A stretch of DNA of 40,755 nt from Anaerotignum sp. (GTDB lineage: Bacteria; Bacillota; Clostridia; Lachnospirales; Anaerotignaceae), in assembly GCA_020024265.1 (NCBI GenBank), contig JAHHTW010000018.1, positions 1 to 40,755 on the forward strand. Direction: 5' to 3'. The stretch's first letter is position 1. Each line of letters begins with the position of its first letter. The notes beneath the pieces were generated by a model. The model did not search any database. It was not told the origin of the DNA and saw only the letters and a list, made by a program, of their open reading frames with translations. Position numbers and translations under genes: made by a program. Positions 40,669-40,755 of this stretch are shown here, piece by piece.

Positions 40669-40755
40669 CGGTCGCGAGAAAGACCGATAAACAGAAAAGA
40701 ATGTACCTTGAAAACTGAATACAAGACAAACAAGAGTCAAATAAATCGAGAATCA
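40669..40755 (+). other. Pre-16S rRNA leader, cut by the window end
   Basis: A hairpin CGGTC/GACCG (40669-40686) is followed by a segment with TACCTTGAAAACTGAATACA, typical of Clostridia/Bacilli rRNA leaders and spacers. The 16S gene itself should start beyond the right edge; no mature 16S sequence is visible. Confidence 0.7.

Noticed and set aside
1..40755. CRISPR array, prophage, integron or defence island
   Set aside because: No regularly spaced repeats, integrase, transposase, terminase, toxin-antitoxin pair or restriction genes were found; the only tandem repeat is the 2 x 39-bp coding repeat at 18967-19044.

Overview
The window looks like chromosomal core genome of a low-GC, anaerobic member of the Bacillota, class Clostridia, probably Lachnospirales. 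The evidence is the gene set: NfnAB electron bifurcation, a sodium-type K+-dependent membrane pyrophosphatase, PerR, a mazG-HU-rqcP cluster, type-2 ArgC in an argCJBDF operon, CyuA- and CstA-family proteins, a propeller protein next to CvpA, strong AGGAGG ribosome sites and several TTG starts. The genus cannot be fixed from the sequence; an Anaerotignum-like bacterium is only a guess. The window begins inside a tRNA-Cys gene (minus strand) and ends in the promoter and leader of what looks like an rRNA operon. I see no phage, integrase, transposase, CRISPR array or defence island.

Layout. 1-5 kb: a class I/II aminotransferase; trmL; perR with a palindromic operator candidate at its promoter; then ispE overlapping a GntR/FCD regulator. 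5-7 kb: an unrecognised acidic protein, an unrecognised lipoprotein and a gene-poor stretch with a two-hairpin repeat. 7-15 kb: a YheO/DauR-type regulator, a D,D-carboxypeptidase, the minus-strand mazG-HU-rqcP operon, nfnAB, a PAP2 phosphatase and an AEC permease. 15-20 kb: hppA, proC, and a ferredoxin-like protein divergent from a Crp/Fnr regulator. 20-29 kb: a marR-adaptor-RND efflux operon, a CstA-family transporter and a CyuA-family enzyme. 29-34.5 kb: the arginine/ornithine operon argCJBDF behind an ArgR-box promoter. 34.5-40.7 kb: oligoendopeptidase F, glycogen synthase, a propeller-like membrane-anchored protein, CvpA and the rRNA operon promoter.

How it works together. NfnAB interconverts NADH, NADPH and reduced ferredoxin, while HppA couples pyrophosphate from biosynthesis to ion export; both suit an energy-limited fermenter. 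argCJBDF converts glutamate to citrulline by the acetyl-recycling route. ProC, CstA, CyuA, PepF and the aminotransferase suggest active peptide and amino-acid metabolism.

I found no clearly new multi-gene system. The best leads are: a CyuA-family enzyme with Val in place of the conserved Cys of the ALGCTEP motif; two mutually exclusive hairpins in that gene's leader; a ferredoxin/Crp-Fnr divergent region with a 14-bp dyad centred exactly at -41.5 of the predicted ferredoxin promoter; a duplicated CPGS-type linker in that ferredoxin; and an unexplained 460-bp stretch (13074-13536) with protein-like short frames and a hairpin over a strong ribosome site.
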